DNA of 64,000 nt, taken from Trebonia sp963734665. GTDB lineage: Bacteria > Actinomycetota > Actinomycetes > Streptosporangiales > Streptosporangiaceae. The notes under the pieces were generated by a model. The model saw only the letters and a program-made list of their open reading frames with translations. It made no database searches and was not told the origin of the DNA. Both the position numbers and the translations under genes were made by a program. The stretch covers positions 124,001 to 188,000 of the forward strand of contig CAVTIR010000016.1 of assembly GCA_963734665.1 (NCBI GenBank), read 5' to 3'. Of this stretch, positions 24,769-33,651 are shown in pieces; the stretch's first letter is position 1; each line of letters opens with the position of its first letter.

Positions 24769-25614
24769 GTGGAGTCGTGGGAGTTCGGCCAGGCCGTACG
24801 CCGCTGGCGCGACCGGGCCGCCCCGGAGACGGTGGGGGTGCCGGTCGGTGGCCGCCGGCGCGCTGCCGGGCTGCGCCGCGAGGAGCTCGCCGGGCTGGCG
24901 GCCATCTCGGTGGACTACCTGACCCGGCTGGAGCAGGGACGGGCCACCTCACCGTCGTCGCAGGTCGTGGAGGCTCTCGCCCGGGCGCTGCGGCTGTCGG
25001 ACACCGAGCGGGAGCTGCTCTTCCGGCTCGCGGGCCAGGCCGCGCCGGGGCGCGATGTCGTCCCGACGCGCATCACGCCGAGCGTGCAGCGCCTGCTCGA
25101 CCGGCTCTCGCACACTCCGGTCGCCGTGTACGACGCCGCGCACAACCTGATCGTGGCCAATCAGCCTTACGACGCGCTGATGGGCGCAACCACGGCGTGG
25201 CACGGGATCGAGCGCAACGGGGTCTGGCGCAACCTCGTCGGCCCCGGCAGCCGCACCGTCCACACGGCCGAGGAGCAGGCCCGCTTCGAATCCCTGCTCG
25301 TCGCCGACCTGCGCATGACCGCGGCACGCTATCCCGCCGACCGCGAGCTCAAGCGGCTGATCGCCGAGCTGACCTCGCACAGCCCGCGTTTCGTCGAGCT
25401 GTGGGAGTCGGGCGAGGTCGGCTCGCCCCAGGATCAGTCCCGGCATAAGGTCATCGACCACCCCGACGTCGGACTCATCGCGCTCGACTGCGACGCCCTC
25501 ATCGTCGCCGGCGACGACCTGCGGATCTTGGTCTACACCGCCGAACCCGGCACCGAGGACGCCGAACGGCTCGCGCTCGCCGTCGTCCTCGGCACGCAGG
25601 CACTCATCGACTAA
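24769..25614 (+). CDS. XRE-family regulator with MmyB-like ligand-binding domain
   Basis: 281 residues from the GTG at 24769. The N-terminal HTH spans RRRAAGLRREELAGLAAISVDYLTRLEQGRATSPSSQVVEALARAL. From about residue 105 comes the MmyB-like domain, LLDRLSHTPVAVYDAAHNLIVANQPYDALMG ... FVELWESGEV ... HPDVGLIALDCDALIV. It probably controls the divergent SDR, using a small hydrophobic ligand. Confidence 0.92.
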   Translation: MESWEFGQAVRRWRDRAAPETVGVPVGGRRRAAGLRREELAGLAAISVDYLTRLEQGRATSPSSQVVEALARALRLSDTERELLFRLAGQAAPGRDVVPTRITPSVQRLLDRLSHTPVAVYDAAHNLIVANQPYDALMGATTAWHGIERNGVWRNLVGPGSRTVHTAEEQARFESLLVADLRMTAARYPADRELKRLIAELTSHSPRFVELWESGEVGSPQDQSRHKVIDHPDVGLIALDCDALIVAGDDLRILVYTAEPGTEDAERLALAVVLGTQALID

Positions 25615-25636
25615 GCGCTTGGGGGCGAGGAGCGGC

Positions 25637-26206
25637 TCAAGGTGCTGGGTGGCGGGCTGCGGCGTCGCGGATGATGCGTAGCAGCTGAGTGCCGCCGTCA
25701 GCGAGAGAGCCGTCGTTCTCGATCACCGCGTCTGCGCGATGCCCCGGGGCCGGGTCAGGGCGGGCCAGGCGCTGCCTGATGCCAGGTTCGGTCTCACGGC
25801 GGCGGGCGCTCAGCCGCTGCTCGCGTACTTGCTCCGACACGGTCACGCGGACCACGACGAGCCGCTGGTAGCGTGCCTTAAGTTCGCTGATCACGCTGCG
25901 AGAGACATTGGCGACGATGACGAGGCCGTCACGAACCTCCGCGTCGACCGACATTGGGATTCCATAGTGGAGCCCGTGCGCTTGCCACCACACAGCGAAG
26001 GCGCCGCAGTCGCGCGCCTCCGCGAACTCGTCCTCGGTTACCGGGTCGTGGTCCTCGCCTGGACCAGGCGGCCGGGTGATGGCGCGCCGGGGGAAGCGGG
26101 CGAGGGCATCGGAGCGTTCGCGGGCGTACGACAGCAGGGCGTCCTTACCGACGCCGCTAGCGCCCACGACAGCGACGAAGGCGCCAGGGCCAATCAGCTC
26201 CGTCAC
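25637..26206 (-). CDS. phnN: Ribose 1,5-bisphosphate phosphokinase PhnN
   Basis: 189 residues with P-loop VAVVGASGVGKDALLSYAR and guanylate-kinase-like RRAITRPPGPGEDHDPVTEDEF. Last gene of the carbon-phosphorus lyase operon, overlapping phnM by ATGA. PhnN phosphorylates ribose 1,5-bisphosphate to PRPP, the end of the C-P lyase route. Length matches the family. Confidence 0.93.
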   Translation of the reverse strand: MTELIGPGAFVAVVGASGVGKDALLSYARERSDALARFPRRAITRPPGPGEDHDPVTEDEFAEARDCGAFAVWWQAHGLHYGIPMSVDAEVRDGLVIVANVSRSVISELKARYQRLVVVRVTVSEQVREQRLSARRRETEPGIRQRLARPDPAPGHRADAVIENDGSLADGGTQLLRIIRDAAARHPAP

Positions 26207-27378
26207 GCCACCCGCGCCCCCTCCCGGTAGACGCCGCGCACGACGGGCACGCGCTGTCCGCGCGGATGAGCCTCGGTGGCGGGCAGGTCGTGCGGCCGCA
26301 CCCGCACCAGGTCGGCGCGCTTGCCGACGGCGATCTCGCCACGGTCAGCGAGGCCGGCGGCGCGCGCCGGGTTGGCGCTGACCAGCATCGCACCCTCGGA
26401 CAGGGTGATCGTGTCGTCGGCGACGAGCCGGAACACGGCCTGCAGCGGGCTGGACGGTACGTAGTCGGAGGACAGGACGTGCAGCAACCCGAGCCCGAGG
26501 AGCTCGGCGGCGGCCACGTTGCCTGACTGGCTGCCGCCGCGGACGATGTTGGGGGCGCCCATGACGATCAGCTGGTCGTGCTCCGCAGCCGCGCTGGCGG
26601 CGGCCACAGTGGTGGGGAACTCGGCGATGCGTACCCCGAGCGAGACCGACTCGGCGACGTGCTCGGGCGTCGCGTCGTCGTGGGTCGCCAGGGTGATGCC
26701 GCGCTCGGTGGCGAGCTGGGCGATCGCGCGGCGATGGGGGTCGGCGTAGCGGGCCGACCGCTCGATCAGGGGGGCGACGTAGGCGTCGAAGTCGGCGTCG
26801 GTGGTGCGGCCCTTGCCGATGGTGTACCGCTTGAACACCTCGAAATCGGCGTACTGGCGCTGGCCGGGGGTGTGGTCCATCAGAGAGACCAGCCGCACGT
26901 GCGGGTCGTCGGCGAACAGGTCGAACGCCTCCAGGCAGTCCTCAGCGGACACCTCGCAGCGCACGTGGATCGCGTGGTCCGCGCGCATCAGGCCGGCGTC
27001 GGCCGCCAGCTCGATCGAGTCCGCTAGGCGCCGGGCGGCCTCGGTGGCCGCCTGGTCCTTGCCGGATGCGTTTGCGCCGATGCGCACCGCGTCGAACACG
27101 GTGGTGGTCCCGCCGGCCGCCAGCTGCGCGTCGCAGGCGAGCGCGGCGGGCAGCGGGTCCCACTGCACGCCCGGCCGCGGGTTGAAGTGGTACTCAAGGT
27201 GGTCGGTGTGCAGCTCCACCACGCCGGGCAGCAGGTAGTCGCCGTCTAGGTCCTCACCCGCGAGGTCCGGCCCGGCGCTGATGTCGGCGATCAGCCCGTC
27301 CCGAATGACGACAGCGCCGTGCAGGACCTCCTTTTCCAAAACGATGCGGGCGTTGCTGAAGACGGTCTCGCGCGTCAT
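26203..27378 (-). CDS. phnM: Alpha-D-ribose 1-methylphosphonate 5-triphosphate diphosphatase PhnM
   Basis: 391 residues of the amidohydrolase superfamily. ELHTDHLEYHFNPRPGVQWDP supplies the metal His pair, GGTTTVFDA the strand end, LATHDDATPEHV a further His and Asp, and LSSDYVPSSPLQ the terminal Asp. These are typical PhnM motifs. It removes pyrophosphate from the 5-triphosphate intermediate. It overlaps the genes on both sides (ATGA). Confidence 0.95.
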   Translation of the reverse strand: MTRETVFSNARIVLEKEVLHGAVVIRDGLIADISAGPDLAGEDLDGDYLLPGVVELHTDHLEYHFNPRPGVQWDPLPAALACDAQLAAGGTTTVFDAVRIGANASGKDQAATEAARRLADSIELAADAGLMRADHAIHVRCEVSAEDCLEAFDLFADDPHVRLVSLMDHTPGQRQYADFEVFKRYTIGKGRTTDADFDAYVAPLIERSARYADPHRRAIAQLATERGITLATHDDATPEHVAESVSLGVRIAEFPTTVAAASAAAEHDQLIVMGAPNIVRGGSQSGNVAAAELLGLGLLHVLSSDYVPSSPLQAVFRLVADDTITLSEGAMLVSANPARAAGLADRGEIAVGKRADLVRVRPHDLPATEAHPRGQRVPVVRGVYREGARVA

Positions 27379-28133
27379 CGGTTTCCTTCGCTAACTGTCT
27401 TGCCGGCGGCACGCCGGGGAGAGAGGGCGGGCTGCAGCTGGTACACCGCGTGCAGTGTGAACGGGGCACCGGGCGTGGCCTCGGTGAACAGGGCGAGGGC
27501 GTCCACGGGCACGGTGACGCCGAGCAGCGGCGCGAACCAGTCCTTCAGGACGCGCTCCGCCTCCGGCCGCTCCGTGGCGGGGAGGCGGTCGGTGAGCGTC
27601 AGGTGGAAGCGGAACTCATCGAGCACGTACGGGTAGCCCCACGCGTCCAGGAGCTCCCGCTGGCGCGATGTGAGTGCTGCCGGGTTGCGGCGGGCGATCT
27701 CCGCCTCCGTCGCCGGGGCGCGGAAGCCGTCGAAACCGGTCACCACGTCGTCGGCCAGCGCGTACAGGTCCGCGGCCTCCGCCCCGGGCACCAGGGCGAA
27801 GAAGCCGTCGAGGCACGCCAGCGACAGCTGCGGGATCACTACGCTGGCGCGGCCCGCCGCGAACCGCGCCAGGGCGGCATCGAGCTCCTCGGGGGTGCGG
27901 TCCGCGGCGAGGCGGAACGGCGCCTTGAGCGTGGCGTGGAAGCCGTAGCGGCGCGCGCTGACGGTCATCGCGCTGACAGCCTCGCGCGTCCAGCCGGCGG
28001 GGACCCAGGGCGTGACCGGGTCTGTCGCCACGCTGCGGCCGAGCCACCGCTCCGCCTTCTCGCGCAGCACCGCGCCGGCGGGGTCCGCCGACCCGGTGCC
28101 CGGTGCCGCGTAGATCGCGAACCGTGCGGTCAC
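27375..28133 (-). CDS. DUF1045 phosphonate-operon protein (2H phosphoesterase-like)
   Basis: 252 residues. Two HxT motifs (YGFHATLKAPF near residue 65, and EFRFHLTLTDR near residue 175) are the hallmark of 2H phosphoesterases. The family is DUF1045, frequent in phn operons. 2H enzymes open cyclic phosphates. Because phnP (phosphoribosyl cyclic phosphodiesterase) is missing from this operon, this protein is a candidate to take over the hydrolysis of 5-phosphoribosyl 1,2-cyclic phosphate. It sits between phnL and phnM with ATGA overlaps on both sides. The substrate is inferred. Confidence 0.88.
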   Translation of the reverse strand: MTARFAIYAAPGTGSADPAGAVLREKAERWLGRSVATDPVTPWVPAGWTREAVSAMTVSARRYGFHATLKAPFRLAADRTPEELDAALARFAAGRASVVIPQLSLACLDGFFALVPGAEAADLYALADDVVTGFDGFRAPATEAEIARRNPAALTSRQRELLDAWGYPYVLDEFRFHLTLTDRLPATERPEAERVLKDWFAPLLGVTVPVDALALFTEATPGAPFTLHAVYQLQPALSPRRAAGKTVSEGNR

Positions 28134-28843
28134 GCCGCCGCCATGGCGGCCGCGGCGAACAGCTCGACGTCCACGACGCGGTCGGCGACGGCGCCGCGCA
28201 CCGTCGTGTCGTGGAAGATGCCGAGCATGGCGGTGCCCCGGGCGCGCTTCTCCCGGATCAGCTCGACCACGACGTCGCGGTTGCGCGCGTCGAGTGAGGC
28301 GGTGGGTTCGTCAAGCAGCAGCAGCGGCAGCTCGGTCACGAACCCGCGCGCGATGTTGACGCGCTGCTGCTCGCCGCCGGAGAAGGTGGCTGGCGGCAGG
28401 GACCACAGCTCCTGCGGGATGGCGAGCCGGGTGAGCAGCTCCGCTGCCCGCTCGCGGGCCTCGGCGGCGGGAACGCCGCGCTCGACGAGCGGCTCGGCGA
28501 CGATGTGCAGGGCACCCACGCGCGGCACGCAGTGCAGGAACTGGCTGACGTAGCCCATCGTGCCGCGGCGGGCGGCGATGACCTGGCGCGGGTCGGCGGC
28601 GGCGATGTCGACAGGGTCGCCCGGGCCCCGCAGCACGATGCTGCCGCGGTTGACGGCGTAGTTGCCGTAGACCATTTTCAGGATCGAGCTCTTGCCCGCG
28701 CCCGAGGCGCCGCCGAGTGCGACGCACTCGCCGGCGTGCACCTCGAAGGCGAGTCGCGTGAGCACGGGCAGGCGCTGGCCGCCCTGCAGGTGCATGGTGA
28801 AGGTTTTGTCGACGCCGGAGACGGCGAGGATTGGCGGGGTCAC
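28130..28843 (-). CDS. phnL: C-P lyase ABC-type ATPase subunit PhnL
   Basis: 237 residues. Walker A ALGGASGAGKSSILKMVYG, signature FSGGEQQRVNIARG, Walker B LLLLDEPTASLD, and H-loop GIFHD. It lacks a membrane partner, as expected for PhnL, which associates with the PhnGHIJ core rather than with a permease. It ends in an alanine run overlapping the DUF1045 start. Confidence 0.94.
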   Translation of the reverse strand: MTPPILAVSGVDKTFTMHLQGGQRLPVLTRLAFEVHAGECVALGGASGAGKSSILKMVYGNYAVNRGSIVLRGPGDPVDIAAADPRQVIAARRGTMGYVSQFLHCVPRVGALHIVAEPLVERGVPAAEARERAAELLTRLAIPQELWSLPPATFSGGEQQRVNIARGFVTELPLLLLDEPTASLDARNRDVVVELIREKRARGTAMLGIFHDTTVRGAVADRVVDVELFAAAAMAAA

Positions 28844-28850
28844 GGCAGCA

Positions 28851-29630
28851 TCAACCTTGCAGGATCGAGGAGACGAGGAGCTGGGTGTAGGCGGCCTGGG
28901 GGTCGTCGAGCACCCGGTCGGTGAGGCCGGACTCGATGACGCGGCCGTCCTTCATCACCAGGGTGCGGTGCGAGATGAGCCGCGCCACCCCCAGGTCGTG
29001 CGTGACGATGATCATCGCGAGGCCGAGCTCGGCCACGAGCGAGCGGATCAGGTCGAGAAGGCGCGCCTGCACCGACACGTCGAGCCCGCTGGTGGGCTCG
29101 TCCATGAACACCAGGCGCGGCGAGATCACGAGGTTGCGGGCGATCTGCAGGCGCTGGCGCATGCCGCCAGAGAAGGTGACGGGGGCGTCGTCGATGCGGT
29201 CGACGGGGATCTCCACCCGCTGGAGCCACTCCGCGGCGGCGGCGCGGATCTTGCCGTAGTGGCGCCAGCCGGTCGCCATCAGCGGCTCGCCCACGTTGCC
29301 GCCCGCACTCACGTGCATCCGCAGCCCGTCGGCGGGATTCTGGTGGACGAAGCCCCACTCGGTGCGCCATAGCCGGCGCACCGCGGCCTCGCTGATCTCG
29401 GACAGGTTCACCACCGTGCCGTCGGCGGTGCGGTACCGGATGCTTCCCTCGGTCAGGTCAAGGCGCTGCGACAGCGTGCCGAGCAGCGTCGTCTTGCCGG
29501 AGCCGGACTCGCCGACCACGGCGAGCACCTCTCCGGGCCACAGGTCAAGGTCGACGTCGCGGCAGCCGTAGCGGTCGCCGTAGGCGTGGCCGGCGCCGCG
29601 GACCACCAGCAGGGGCTGGGCGTCGTTCAT
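28851..29630 (-). CDS. phnK: C-P lyase ABC-type ATPase subunit PhnK
   Basis: 259 residues. Walker A VVGESGSGKTTLLG, the PhnK-type insertion WGFVHQNPADGLRM, signature TFSGGMRQRLQIAR, Walker B LVFMDEPTSGLD, and H-loop IVTHD. PhnK binds the PhnJ face of the core complex. The gene overlaps phnJ by ATGA and is 7 bp from phnL. Confidence 0.95.
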   Translation of the reverse strand: MNDAQPLLVVRGAGHAYGDRYGCRDVDLDLWPGEVLAVVGESGSGKTTLLGTLSQRLDLTEGSIRYRTADGTVVNLSEISEAAVRRLWRTEWGFVHQNPADGLRMHVSAGGNVGEPLMATGWRHYGKIRAAAAEWLQRVEIPVDRIDDAPVTFSGGMRQRLQIARNLVISPRLVFMDEPTSGLDVSVQARLLDLIRSLVAELGLAMIIVTHDLGVARLISHRTLVMKDGRVIESGLTDRVLDDPQAAYTQLLVSSILQG

Positions 29631-30490
29631 GCGGTCACTTCCTGGGTGTCGGCGGTCGCGGACGCGCGCTCGCAGTGGTCGGTGTCGGAGCAGACGAACA
29701 TCGATCCGCCCTTGTCGTCGGTGATGACCTCATCGAGGTAGACCCCGGTGGACCCGCAGATCGCGCAGGGCTGGTCGAAGCGCTGCGGTTCGAAGGGGTG
29801 GTCCTCGAAGCCGAGGCTCTCGACATCGGTGTAGGGCGGGACGGCGTAGATGCGCTTCTCACGCCCGGCCCCGAACAGCTGGAGCGCGGGGCTGCGGTGC
29901 ATCTTCGGGTTGTCGAAGCTGGGGATGGGCGATGGCGCCATCAGGTAGCGGCCGTTGACCATGACGGGGTAGTCGTAGGTGGTGGCGATGTGGCCGTACT
30001 TGGCGATGTCCTCATACAGCTTCACGTAGATGAGCCCGTAGTCCGCCAGCGCGTGCAGGCGGCGGGTCTCCGTTTCACGCGGCTCAAGGAACCGCAGCGG
30101 CTCGGGGCCGGGCACCTGGTAGACGATCGTCTGCCCTTCGGCGAGCGACGTCTCGGGGATGCGGTGGCGGGTCTGGATGACGGTGGCCTCGTCGGTGCTC
30201 GTCGTGGTGCGCACCCCGGCGACGGCAGCGAAGAACGAGCGGATCGACACCGCGTTGGTGGTGTCGTCGGCCCCCTGGTCGATGACCTTGAGCACGTCGT
30301 CCTGCCCGATGATCGAGGCCGTCACCTGCACCCCGCCGGTGCCCCAGCCGCGTGGCATGGGGACCTCGCGGGAGGCGAACGGTACCTGGAAGCCGGGGAT
30401 CGCGACGGCCTTCAGCAGCGCCCGCCGGATCATCCGCTTGGTCTGCTCGTCGAGGTAGCCGATGTTGTAGCCGTCGAGACCGGTGCTCAT
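29627..30490 (-). CDS. phnJ: Alpha-D-ribose 1-methylphosphonate 5-phosphate C-P lyase PhnJ
   Basis: 287 residues. The radical-SAM iron-sulfur motif is intact as C-x2-C-x21-C (PCAICGS ... MFVC), with the catalytic cysteine five residues on (SDTDHC). The N-terminus YNIGYLDEQTKRMIRRALLKA and RGWGTGGVQ are also characteristic. It cleaves the carbon-phosphorus bond and releases methane or another alkane. All key residues are present, so the pathway should be functional. Confidence 0.97.
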   Translation of the reverse strand: MSTGLDGYNIGYLDEQTKRMIRRALLKAVAIPGFQVPFASREVPMPRGWGTGGVQVTASIIGQDDVLKVIDQGADDTTNAVSIRSFFAAVAGVRTTTSTDEATVIQTRHRIPETSLAEGQTIVYQVPGPEPLRFLEPRETETRRLHALADYGLIYVKLYEDIAKYGHIATTYDYPVMVNGRYLMAPSPIPSFDNPKMHRSPALQLFGAGREKRIYAVPPYTDVESLGFEDHPFEPQRFDQPCAICGSTGVYLDEVITDDKGGSMFVCSDTDHCERASATADTQEVTA

Positions 30491-31638
30491 GCGAGTGCCT
30501 CCGTCAGGGCGAGTCCGGGGTCTGCAGGGGACTCCTCGGCCGGCCAGGCATCGGCCGGCACAGGGGCGGCCTGGTGCTGCTCATGGAACTCGGCGCGCAG
30601 GCGGCGCACGAGCCCGAGCTCGGCCTGGAAGTCGACGTAGTGCGGCAGCTTCAGGTGCTCCACGAAGCCGGTGGCCTGCACGTTGTCGCTGTGGCTGATC
30701 ACGAATTCCTCGTCTTGCGCCGGGGCGACGATGCGCTCGCCGAACTCGCGGGCGCGCAGCGCCCGGTCGACCATTGACATTGACATGGCCTTGCGCTCGC
30801 TGCGGCCGAACGCCAGGCCGTAGCCGCGGGTGAACTGGGCGGGGGTCTCGGAGTTGCCTTTGAACTGGTTGATCATCTGGCACTCGGTGAGCTCGATGCG
30901 GCCGAGGGGGACGGCGAACCCGAGTTCGGGTGCCTCGAACTCGACCTCAAGCTCGCCGACGCGGATCTCGCCGGCGAACGGGTGGGTGCCCCCGTAGCCA
31001 CGTTGCGTGGAGTAGGCGAGCCCCAGCAGGAAGCCCTCGTCGGCGCGGGCGAGCGCCTGCAGCCGCTCGGCGCGGCTCATCGGGAAGATGGTGGGCTCTC
31101 GGGTGAGGTCGGCCGGCTCCGGGTCGCCGGCGCCGGGGGCGTGGTCGGGCTCGATGATCGCGCTCGCGCCGAGCATGGCGGTCACGCGCGGCATCTCCGG
31201 CTGCGGCTCGGCCTCCGGGTCGGTCTGCGGGCCCCCGGCGTCGCGGTCGGTGAACAGCCGGTGGGTGTAGTCGAAGGTGGCACCGAGCTGCTGGCCGCCG
31301 GGCAGGTCCTTGAAGGTCGCCGAAATGCGGCGCTGCGGGGGCAGCCCGGCCGTGTCCACCGGCAGCGTGTAACCGAAGCGCGGCAAGGTGGTGCGGTACG
31401 AGCGCACCAGGGTAACGGCCTCGAGCGCGTCGCCCTGCGCCTGCAGGATGGCGCGTGCGGCCAGCTCCGGGTCGTACAGCGACCCCTCGGTCATCACGCG
31501 CGCGACCAGGACCCCGAGCTGGCCGGCGACGGCGGCCTGCTCGATGCGCTGCAGGCTTGGGTCCCCGCGCCCTTGCTTGGCGAGCAGGGCGTGGGCGTTG
31601 GCGATGGCGCGTTCCCCGCCCTTGACTGCGACGTACAT
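30487..31638 (-). CDS. phnI: C-P lyase core subunit PhnI
   Basis: 383 residues starting MYVAVKGGERAI, the family signature, followed by LARVMTEGSLYDPELAARAI, GYTLPVD and ECQMINQF. PhnI with PhnG, PhnH and PhnL displaces adenine from ATP with the phosphonate. It overlaps phnJ and lies 3 bp from phnH. Confidence 0.96.
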   Translation of the reverse strand: MYVAVKGGERAIANAHALLAKQGRGDPSLQRIEQAAVAGQLGVLVARVMTEGSLYDPELAARAILQAQGDALEAVTLVRSYRTTLPRFGYTLPVDTAGLPPQRRISATFKDLPGGQQLGATFDYTHRLFTDRDAGGPQTDPEAEPQPEMPRVTAMLGASAIIEPDHAPGAGDPEPADLTREPTIFPMSRAERLQALARADEGFLLGLAYSTQRGYGGTHPFAGEIRVGELEVEFEAPELGFAVPLGRIELTECQMINQFKGNSETPAQFTRGYGLAFGRSERKAMSMSMVDRALRAREFGERIVAPAQDEEFVISHSDNVQATGFVEHLKLPHYVDFQAELGLVRRLRAEFHEQHQAAPVPADAWPAEESPADPGLALTEALA

Positions 31639-31641
31639 CGG

Positions 31642-32250
31642 CTACTCCTTTTCTGCGGCGGTGAGGCGGGTGGTGCGCGGGAGCGCGGTGACCGTGCCGG
31701 AGTCCACCAGCAGCAGGTCAACGCCACGCGGGAAGAGCTCGGTGTTGCGCTGCCATGCGTCAGCGAAACCGTCGGAGGCCCAGGGAGCGGCGAGCGTGGC
31801 GGTGCCGTCGATGCCTGGCCCCTGCGCGGTGAAGCGGGCCGGGCCGGCGCAGCCGCGGACGTCGAGCACCACCGTGGCGGACAGGTGGGGCGCCTCGTCG
31901 GTGCCGAGGGCCAGGGACTCGAGCGGCGGCAGCGCGTCCGGGCCGGTGATGACGAAGCCGGCCGCGGCCGGGTCCTCGGCGCGGCGCGCGCCAGTGTGAA
32001 ACGCGAGCCACGCGGCGGTTTCGGCGTCAAGGCCGAGCGCGCCGCCGAGCCAGACGGCGCAGTCCTCGTCGAGCACGGTCAGCGCGACGGCGGCGAGGCC
32101 CTGGCCGAGCGCGGCGGGCGGCTCGTCTGGCCCCTGCAGGGGCCAGGGACGCGCGGGGTGCGCTAGGGCGTCGAGTACGGCGCGGAACGCGCGCTGCGCG
32201 TCGCGGGTCGGGTCGGCGAAGCCGGGCGCGGGGAGAGCGCTGGTGGTCAT
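31642..32250 (-). CDS. phnH: C-P lyase core subunit PhnH
   Basis: 202 residues. ALPAPGFADPTRDAQRAFRAVLDALAHPARP matches the PhnH N-terminus, and LTVLDEDCAVWL and FPRGVDLLLVD the later conserved parts. Pseudo-dimeric fold of the core complex. It overlaps phnG (ATGA). Confidence 0.94.
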   Translation of the reverse strand: MTTSALPAPGFADPTRDAQRAFRAVLDALAHPARPWPLQGPDEPPAALGQGLAAVALTVLDEDCAVWLGGALGLDAETAAWLAFHTGARRAEDPAAAGFVITGPDALPPLESLALGTDEAPHLSATVVLDVRGCAGPARFTAQGPGIDGTATLAAPWASDGFADAWQRNTELFPRGVDLLLVDSGTVTALPRTTRLTAAEKE

Positions 32251-32741
32251 TCATGCTCCCGGGACACAGTGAAGAAGTTGACGAGCGTGCTGCGCGCCTC
32301 CGTGAGGCGGATGCCGTCCCGCTCGGCCTGCGCCCGCTCGAGCGGCGCGATGACCTCGGCCAGGACCCGCTCGCGCTGTCCCGCGTCCGTGAGTAGGCCG
32401 TCGAAGATGGCCGCGAGCCTGGCGTGCTCGAGGTCGGTGCCTAGCACGTAGGAGGTGCCGACGGAGTCGGCGGCCAGTGGCTCGCCGTGCAGGCGCATGG
32501 TGGCGCGGGTAACGGTCGCCTCCCCCAGGTTGAAGCGCGCACCGCCGCCATCGATGCGCGACCGCACCATGACGAGTCCCGCCTCGGGGCCGCGGATCGC
32601 CTGTACGGCGGGCTTGGGCTCCCAGCCCTGCCAGGCCGCGTCCAGGGCGTCAGGGTCCGCCATCGCGAGCGTGCGCATCCATCGTTGCCTGGCGGCGATG
32701 TCGCCGCCAGGCACTTCGGTTCGGAGCGTCTGTGACGTCAC
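32247..32741 (-). CDS. phnG: C-P lyase core subunit PhnG
   Basis: 164 residues from the GTG at 32741, chosen because GGAGG lies 5 nt upstream and the protein starts just before the conserved RQRWMRTLAMAD. Also ARFNLGEATVTRATMRL and LAEVIAPLERAQAERD are typical. The frame is open 660 bp further upstream, but that part crosses the phnF promoter and coding region. First gene of the operon, preceded by a perfect palindromic operator. Confidence 0.93.
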   Translation of the reverse strand: MTSQTLRTEVPGGDIAARQRWMRTLAMADPDALDAAWQGWEPKPAVQAIRGPEAGLVMVRSRIDGGGARFNLGEATVTRATMRLHGEPLAADSVGTSYVLGTDLEHARLAAIFDGLLTDAGQRERVLAEVIAPLERAQAERDGIRLTEARSTLVNFFTVSREHE

Positions 32742-32755
32742 CGTTTCCTCCGTCA

Positions 32756-32781
32756 AAGTTGTCCAATGATCTAGACAACTT
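32756..32781. promoter_or_regulatory. PhnF operator between phnG and phnF
   Basis: AAGTTGTC (32756-32763) and GACAACTT (32774-32781) are perfect inverted 8-bp arms around a 10-bp spacer containing ATCTA. The site lies 14 bp upstream of the phnG GTG, next to its ribosome site, and about 115 bp before phnF. GntR/HutC proteins such as PhnF bind sites of this shape. Confidence 0.65.
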
Positions 32782-32895
32782 AACGGTACACCGCCGCCCG
32801 GCCCAGACACCAGGATGGATAAGTGTCGATTTATCCGGCAAGAGGTAAACACGGAAGGAACGGGGGAGACAGTTGCAGGTAGAGTTCCGGACACT

Positions 32896-33651
32896 ATGAC
32901 GACGCAGCACAGGTCCCCTAGCGGGTACTCCACCTGGCGGCTCATCGCCGAGGAGTTGCGCGGGGAGATCATCGGCGGCACGCAGGCCCCAGGCGCGAAG
33001 CTGCCCTCCGAGGGCGAGCTCGCCGAGCGTTTCGGCGTGCACCGTAACACGGTGCGCCAGGCCGTCGCCGCGCTGGCCGCCGAGCACCTCGTCGTTTCCC
33101 GTCGAGGCAGCGGGACTTTCATTGCCGAGCACACAGTGTTCGTGCACCGCATCGGCGCGCGTACCCGCTTCAGCAACAGCCTGGGCCGTCGCGGCAGCGC
33201 CTCGGGCCGGCTGCTCGAATCAGCGGTCGAGCCAGAGCCGCCCGCCGAGGTCGCCGAGCGGCTTGCCCTCGGCGGTCGCGCGGCCCTGCGGCTCGAGACG
33301 GTGCAGGCTGTTGACGGGCGTCCCATCTCGCGCGCCACGCACTGGTTCGTGGCCGACCGCGTGCCCGGGCTCGCGGATCGCTTGAGCGCTACCGGGTCGA
33401 TCACCGCGGCACTCCAGGGCGTCGGGATCGACGATTACATGCGCGCCGCAACCACGGTCGGCGCTCGGCACGCGACGGCGGCCGAGGCAGCGGACCTCGG
33501 GCTGTCAGCCGGCTCGGTCGTGCTCGTCACGCGTTCCCTCGACGTCCTGACCGACGGCACGCCGCTGCAAGTCGGCATCACCCGCTTCGTCGCCGACAGT
33601 GTGGAGCTCGATGTCGGGCACGCAGATCTCGAACTGGACGAATCGGAGTAA
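32896..33651 (+). CDS. phnF: GntR/HutC-family regulator of phosphonate metabolism, PhnF
   Basis: 251 residues from the ATG at 32896. HTH: STWRLIAEELRGEIIGGTQAPGAKLPSEGELAERFGVHRNTVRQAVAALAAEHLV, then GSGTFIAEHT and a UTRA effector domain (RLALGGRAALRLETVQAVDGRPISRATHWF). Divergent from the phn operon. PhnF usually represses under phosphate sufficiency. It is convergent and nearly end-to-end with the next gene (stop 33651, opposite stop 33652). Confidence 0.93.
   Translation: MTTQHRSPSGYSTWRLIAEELRGEIIGGTQAPGAKLPSEGELAERFGVHRNTVRQAVAALAAEHLVVSRRGSGTFIAEHTVFVHRIGARTRFSNSLGRRGSASGRLLESAVEPEPPAEVAERLALGGRAALRLETVQAVDGRPISRATHWFVADRVPGLADRLSATGSITAALQGVGIDDYMRAATTVGARHATAAEAADLGLSAGSVVLVTRSLDVLTDGTPLQVGITRFVADSVELDVGHADLELDESE

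Noticed and set aside
27450..28553. 367-codon plus-strand open frame in the phn operon
   Set aside because: Antisense to the DUF1045 and phnL genes, which carry all the diagnostic motifs.
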